This document shows, piece by piece, positions 6,254 to 6,399 of a stretch of 6,399 nt of DNA; position 1 is the stretch's first letter; each line of letters begins with the position of its first letter. The notes below the pieces were generated by a model. It saw only the letters and a program-made list of their open reading frames with translations. It was not told where the DNA came from and did not search any database. The DNA lies in assembly GCA_021798095.1 (NCBI GenBank), contig JAJZYL010000070.1, forward strand, positions 1-6,399, in the 5' to 3' direction. The stretch is from an archaeon. GTDB taxonomy: Archaea; Thermoproteota; Nitrososphaeria; Conexivisphaerales; UBA164. The translations under genes and the position numbers were made by a program.

Positions 6254-6399
6254 TCATCCCTCACGGTCTGGGCGGTTTTGCTTGAACCCATTGCCGAGTT
6301 TTGGCGCCTTTCCAGCCCTGAAAGTTGCGCCTCTGGAGGTATCAGTGCTCTCCTTGCATGCATCCCTGTCTGCATGCAATCGGGATATGTCTTTATCCA
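6254..6399 (-). pseudogene. tnpB-like C-terminal coding end (partial or degenerate)
   Basis: In the minus-strand frame starting at 6397, 47 codons end at a TGA (6254-6256). The reading includes SRLHADRDACKESTDTSRG and then GATFRAGKAP. HADRD resembles the third RuvC motif of TnpB (usually DRDxNAAxNI), and the Ser/Thr-Gly-rich, then Arg-rich tail resembles the low-complexity C-termini of these proteins. The Asn-Ala and Asn-Ile positions expected after DRD are missing, and no CxxC zinc finger lies inside the window. So either the gene has lost a short segment here, or the true RuvC motif is beyond the edge and HADRD is only part of the tail. TnpB is an RNA-guided nuclease of IS200/IS605 elements; activity of this copy cannot be judged. 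Another open minus-strand frame (6160-6375) crosses the terminal hairpin and shows no family motif. Confidence 0.42.
6354..6379. repeat. Perfect 9-bp inverted repeat inside the element end
   Basis: TTGCATGCA (6354-6362) and TGCATGCAA (6371-6379) are exact inverted copies around an 8-nt loop, and each arm contains the palindrome TGCATGCA. It overlaps the tnpB-like coding end exactly where the RuvC-III motif departs from consensus. It could be RNA structure of the element's guide RNA or a footprint of a rearrangement. Confidence 0.7.

Larger units (their letters stand above)
6200..6399 (-). mobile_element. Right-end part of an IS200/IS605-type element (tnpB side)
   Basis: The last 200 bp look like the 3' end of an IS200/IS605-family element running in from beyond the right edge on the minus strand. 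Two signs support this: a tnpB-like C-terminal reading frame (stop at 6254-6256) and, about 28 bp past its stop, the compact hairpin seen at the right end of such elements (6206-6226). The left limit given here is approximate, because these elements make no target duplication or terminal inverted repeats to mark the junction. In this family the tnpB 3' region and right end also encode the guide (omega/re) RNA, whose guide would be host sequence just outside the hairpin; that is inference here. Whether the element is complete cannot be seen. Confidence 0.55.

Noticed and set aside
6160..6375. Minus-strand frame of 71 codons at the right end
   Set aside because: It crosses the terminal hairpin and the map promoter box and shows no family motif. 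A different frame (stop at 6254) carries the tnpB-like residues.

Overview
The window looks like chromosomal DNA of a Thermoplasmata/Thermoplasmatales-type archaeon. Support comes from a Tfx-family regulator, a Sec61-beta subunit, a type II methionine aminopeptidase and the archaeal DUF2070 and DUF1512 families. A-T boxes about 25-28 nt upstream of several start codons, with almost no 5' leader, also fit. Base composition is moderate and not especially AT-rich. The lineage call is an inference; no rRNA or other marker is present.

Layout, left to right. Positions 1-1279 (minus) hold a nearly complete serine hydroxymethyltransferase (glyA) whose last codons run off the left edge. A 103-bp intergenic region with back-to-back promoters separates it from a divergent Tfx-type regulator (1383-1805, plus). 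That gene converges on a minus-strand pair read from 3739 down to 1868: a short Sec61-beta gene and, 15 bp downstream, a large DUF2070 membrane protein. A 161-bp promoter region (3740-3900) follows. It feeds a plus-strand pair: a membrane-anchored DUF1512 protein (3901-5043) and a 61-residue CxxC/CxxC zinc-ribbon protein (5051-5236). These converge, with only 4 bp between stop codons, on a minus-strand methionine aminopeptidase (5241-6134). The right end (about 6200-6399) is the terminal part of an IS200/IS605-type element, with a tnpB-like 3' coding end and the typical terminal hairpin, lying just upstream of the aminopeptidase promoter.

Functionally this is mostly conserved housekeeping sequence: one-carbon metabolism (GlyA), protein export (Sec61-beta), N-terminal Met removal (MetAP) and one regulator. 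The undescribed content is in the two conserved archaeal families of unknown function. DUF2070 is apparently co-transcribed with the translocon subunit and carries His/Asp motifs that could bind metal. DUF1512 is paired with a small zinc ribbon. The mobile-element end is the only clearly accessory feature. I see no CRISPR array, rRNA, tRNA or defence operon.
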